A stretch of DNA of 64,000 bases from Sediminihaliea albiluteola. GTDB lineage: Bacteria; Pseudomonadota; Gammaproteobacteria; Pseudomonadales; Halieaceae. The position numbers were made by a program, and so were the translations under genes. Within the stretch, counting starts at the first letter, position 1, and the number at the start of each line of letters is the position of its first letter. Positions 61,931 to 64,000 of the stretch are shown piece after piece. Under the pieces are notes generated by a model. The model was not told the origin of the DNA. It saw only the letters and a list, made by a program, of their open reading frames with translations, and did no database searches. Location: assembly GCF_014077625.1 (NCBI RefSeq), contig NZ_JACFXU010000018.1, forward strand, positions 124,001-188,000, given 5' to 3'.

Positions 61931-62629
61931 ATGTCCGAAGATATTTTGGGATTAAACAGACATCCAGGTGACCACCATTATCGCGCTTTCGTAGGGCCAT
62001 CTGTGGACTATGATTTAGTTAGTGCAATGGCCTTTGGCCTTCTCACAGCATGTGGTTTGCGGCAGCATCATCGCTTATTAGATATTGGTTGTGGCTCGCT
62101 TCGTTTAGGGCGGCTCTTTATTCCATATTTGAATCAGGGTAATTACGTAGGTCTTGAACCCAACAAGTGGCTAGTCGAAGAGGGCTTGCGTTATGAGGTT
62201 GGAGACTCGCTTGTGAAGAATAGGTCTCCTTCCTTTGTTTATGGCAGCAGTCTTAGCGGGTGGGAAGGCAAGCGTGAGTTTGACTTTGCAGTTGCTCAAT
62301 CTATTTTTAGCCATACAGGTGCCGACTTATTGCTCCAGTGGCTTGTAGAAACTGCTGATGCCTTATCAGAAAGTGGGGTACTTTTCGCGACAATTATTGA
62401 AGGTGCTGAAGACTGCCGTGACTCAGGTTGGATTTATCCAGAGTGTGTTGAGTACCGGATTGAAACGATATCGCGGTGGGCGGAGGAAAATGGCTTACAA
62501 ACCCAAGTATTAGATTGGTACCACCCTCGACAAACGTGGTGTGCTTTTTATAAACCCGAGTTTGATCCGGGAGTGCTCAATGGAGGCTCGCCTTCTTGGA
62601 ACCACTTTGGAAGCCGTGCACAACCATGA
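61931..62629 (+). CDS. SAM-dependent methyltransferase
   Basis: 232 aa. Rossmann-fold class I methyltransferase: motif I LLDIGCGSLRLGRLF (about 49-63), the acidic post-I residue in YVGLEPNKWLVEEG (about 75-88), motif IV FDFAVAQSIFSHTG (about 116-130). Resembles methyltransferases found in capsule and O-antigen loci. The last bases overlap the next start (ATGA), so it is coupled to a sulfotransferase; both could modify the same glycan. Confidence 0.84.
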   Translation: MSEDILGLNRHPGDHHYRAFVGPSVDYDLVSAMAFGLLTACGLRQHHRLLDIGCGSLRLGRLFIPYLNQGNYVGLEPNKWLVEEGLRYEVGDSLVKNRSPSFVYGSSLSGWEGKREFDFAVAQSIFSHTGADLLLQWLVETADALSESGVLFATIIEGAEDCRDSGWIYPECVEYRIETISRWAEENGLQTQVLDWYHPRQTWCAFYKPEFDPGVLNGGSPSWNHFGSRAQP

Positions 62630-63534
62630 CGGAGCGCTTTTCTGACTTAGTTTATTTGAAGCAGTATCGTGTAATGGCTGAAGATACAGCGCCGATTGTT
62701 ATTGGTGGTGTAGGAGGTAGCGGAACGAGACTGGTCGCTAGTCTGCTGCCTGGCTTTGGGGTGGAACTGCCAGGCTTGATGAATGATGCGCTGGATAACA
62801 TGTGGTTTAGCTTGCTATTCGTGCGGCGCAGTATTTTGCTGAAACCACGCGCTGAGATTTCTGCTTTATGCTGGATGTTTTCTCGTTTAATGCGACATAA
62901 CGAAGCTGTGCCGGCTGAGCTGTTGTCAATGTTGAGTGAGGCTGCAGAATTTGATCGAGGACCAGCCCTAAATAAGGCCATGTTAAATGAGGCGCTAGAG
63001 TCGATTCTGAGCTTGCTTCCATCAGAGTCAGAAAAGGATTTGTCTTTGGAGACTCCGTGGGGTTGGAAGCAGCCTAATAGTCATGTCATGCTGCCTATGC
63101 TTAATCAGTACTTTCCAAATATGAAGTATATCTATGTTGCACGCAATGGTTTAGACATGGCATTTAGTGCTAATCAAAACCAGCTTCGATACTTTTGGGG
63201 GGATCTTTTGCTAGAGGGAGATTTTAGTGTTACGCCTAGGAACTCCTTGCGGTATTGGGTCGCTGCTTTTAAAAGGGTTTTAGGAGACAAGGCTTTGTTG
63301 GGTGATCGACTTCATATCCTGAATTTTGATGCGCTATGTGATCAGCCGGCTTCTGAATTGGCCCGCCTTAAGCAGTTTTTAGAGTTAGATGTTGATTCAG
63401 GTGTATTGAGCTCTCTCGCTGACTCAATAGTGAAGCCGGCGAGTCGAGGGCGGCACGCAAAACAAGATTGTTCGCAGTTTGATTCAGCTGATATTGATTT
63501 TGTGAGAGCGGCTGGATTCGATGTGCAGGTATAG
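62626..63534 (+). CDS. Sulfotransferase-like protein C
   Basis: 302 aa from the ATG that overlaps the methyltransferase stop; an in-frame TTG at 62596 lies inside the previous gene. PIVIGGVGGSGTRLVASLL (about 20-38) is the 5'-PAPS loop with the GSGT core; YIYVARNGLDMAFSANQNQL (about 167-186) is the 3'-phosphate motif. It is the fourth sulfotransferase domain within 7.5 kb. Confidence 0.8.
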   Translation: MTERFSDLVYLKQYRVMAEDTAPIVIGGVGGSGTRLVASLLPGFGVELPGLMNDALDNMWFSLLFVRRSILLKPRAEISALCWMFSRLMRHNEAVPAELLSMLSEAAEFDRGPALNKAMLNEALESILSLLPSESEKDLSLETPWGWKQPNSHVMLPMLNQYFPNMKYIYVARNGLDMAFSANQNQLRYFWGDLLLEGDFSVTPRNSLRYWVAAFKRVLGDKALLGDRLHILNFDALCDQPASELARLKQFLELDVDSGVLSSLADSIVKPASRGRHAKQDCSQFDSADIDFVRAAGFDVQV

Positions 63535-63586
63535 TGATTTATATTCCTAGCTTGCTTTTTATACTACGGTTCCGGGTGCGTAGACC

Positions 63587-64000
63587 TTGAGCCAAAACCA
63601 TATCCACTGGCGCTCTGCCATCCTCAACTGGCGTATGCTGGCTTGCATATTTATTGGCTTTGCCTCTGGTATGCCTTTGTATGTGCTGCTGCAGTTGGTT
63701 CCGGCTTGGTTGCGCGACGAAGGCGTTTCTCTTGTTGAGATAGGCTTATTTGCCCTAGTTGGCATTCCTTATACTTGGAAGTTCCTGTGGGCGCCCTTTA
63801 TGGATCGCTGGTCGCCGCCCTTGTTGGGGCGATTGGGTCGGCGCCGTGGGTGGATGTTGCTATGTCAGCTCGCTTTGCTGCTATCTATTGGCTTCTTAGG
63901 CCAGCTTGAGCCGGCAGTCTCAACAGCGGTAGTAGCCTGGGTGGCCTTATCAGTGGCGTTTTTCAGTGCTAGCCAGGATGTAGTGCTCGATGCTTTTCGC
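63587..64000 (+). CDS. ampG: AmpG-type muropeptide permease, 5' part
   Basis: 138 codons to the window edge, open at the right. IFIGFASGMPLYVLLQLVPAWLRDEGVSLVEIGLFALVGIPYTWKFLWAPFMDRW (in parts, about 21-75), GRRRGWMLLCQ and FFSASQDVVLDAFR match the N-terminus of the AmpG MFS permease, which imports GlcNAc-anhMurNAc peptides in cell-wall recycling and induces AmpC. A TAG stop stands two codons upstream, so the start is TTG at 63587 or ATG at 63635; the TTG gives an N-terminus of the expected length. Confidence 0.85.
   Translation, partial: MSQNHIHWRSAILNWRMLACIFIGFASGMPLYVLLQLVPAWLRDEGVSLVEIGLFALVGIPYTWKFLWAPFMDRWSPPLLGRLGRRRGWMLLCQLALLLSIGFLGQLEPAVSTAVVAWVALSVAFFSASQDVVLDAFR

Noticed and set aside
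1-64000. CRISPR array, prophage, transposase or toxin-antitoxin pair
   Set aside because: No regularly spaced direct repeats, integrase, transposase or phage structural genes were seen on reading both strands; a repeat-finder run would settle small or degenerate cases.

Overview
This window looks like chromosome from a free-living, probably marine, gammaproteobacterium. The inference rests on a homodimer-type pyruvate dehydrogenase E1/E2 pair without a linked E3, a FabV-type enoyl-ACP reductase, a type II secretion cluster in the Xanthomonas xps-like order E-F-G-H-I-J-K-L-M-N-D, a TonB-dependent receptor, GGDEF/EAL proteins and a steroid C/D-ring catabolic operon. I cannot name the species; a Cellvibrionales/Spongiibacteraceae-like member would fit. 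No rRNA, tRNA, CRISPR array, insertion sequence or phage gene was recognised.

Layout. 0.1-5.8 kb, minus strand: two c-di-GMP (GGDEF-EAL) proteins followed by a secreted subtilisin-type protease. 6.0-15.4 kb, housekeeping and envelope: a secreted M28 peptidase, a small FMN/deazaflavin-type protein, quinolinate synthase (nadA), a BepA-like periplasmic metalloprotease, then a tusA-like / PerM-like / M16 lipoprotein-protease transcript that ends in a clear terminator. 15.4-23.9 kb: aceE-aceF, fabV (preceded by a perfect 20-bp palindrome), a metallo-beta-lactamase-fold hydrolase and an acyl-CoA ligase, closed by a bidirectional terminator.

23.9-41.4 kb is a steroid catabolic block. A TonB-dependent receptor faces a 15-kb plus-strand gene train equivalent to the mycobacterial KstR2 regulon: fadD3, two overlapping Lrp/AsnC regulators, ipdA, ipdB, ipdC, echA20-like, two acyl-CoA dehydrogenases, fadA6-like thiolase, SDR, two more acyl-CoA dehydrogenases, an ipdF-like SDR and a second thiolase. 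Together they should activate the propionate side chain of the C/D-ring intermediate HIP, open both remaining rings and beta-oxidise the product. Genes for rings A and B are not in the window.

41.5-51.8 kb is a complete type II secretion operon (gspE to gspM, a GspC/N-type protein and a lipidated secretin gspD), with most genes overlapping. 51.9-63.5 kb is an accessory surface region, by eye more A+T-rich from about 54 kb: a small lipoprotein, a 513-aa exported protein with strong expression signals, a parvulin-type foldase, a GT2 glycosyltransferase, a 1169-aa sulfotransferase-GT2-GT4 fusion, three more sulfotransferase-like proteins and a methyltransferase. This suggests a sulfated surface glycan or glycoprotein. 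An AmpG-type permease runs off the right edge.

The most novel-looking parts are the surface glycan/sulfotransferase region with its strongly expressed neighbour, and the tandem AsnC-type regulators placed where steroid operons of actinobacteria use KstR2.
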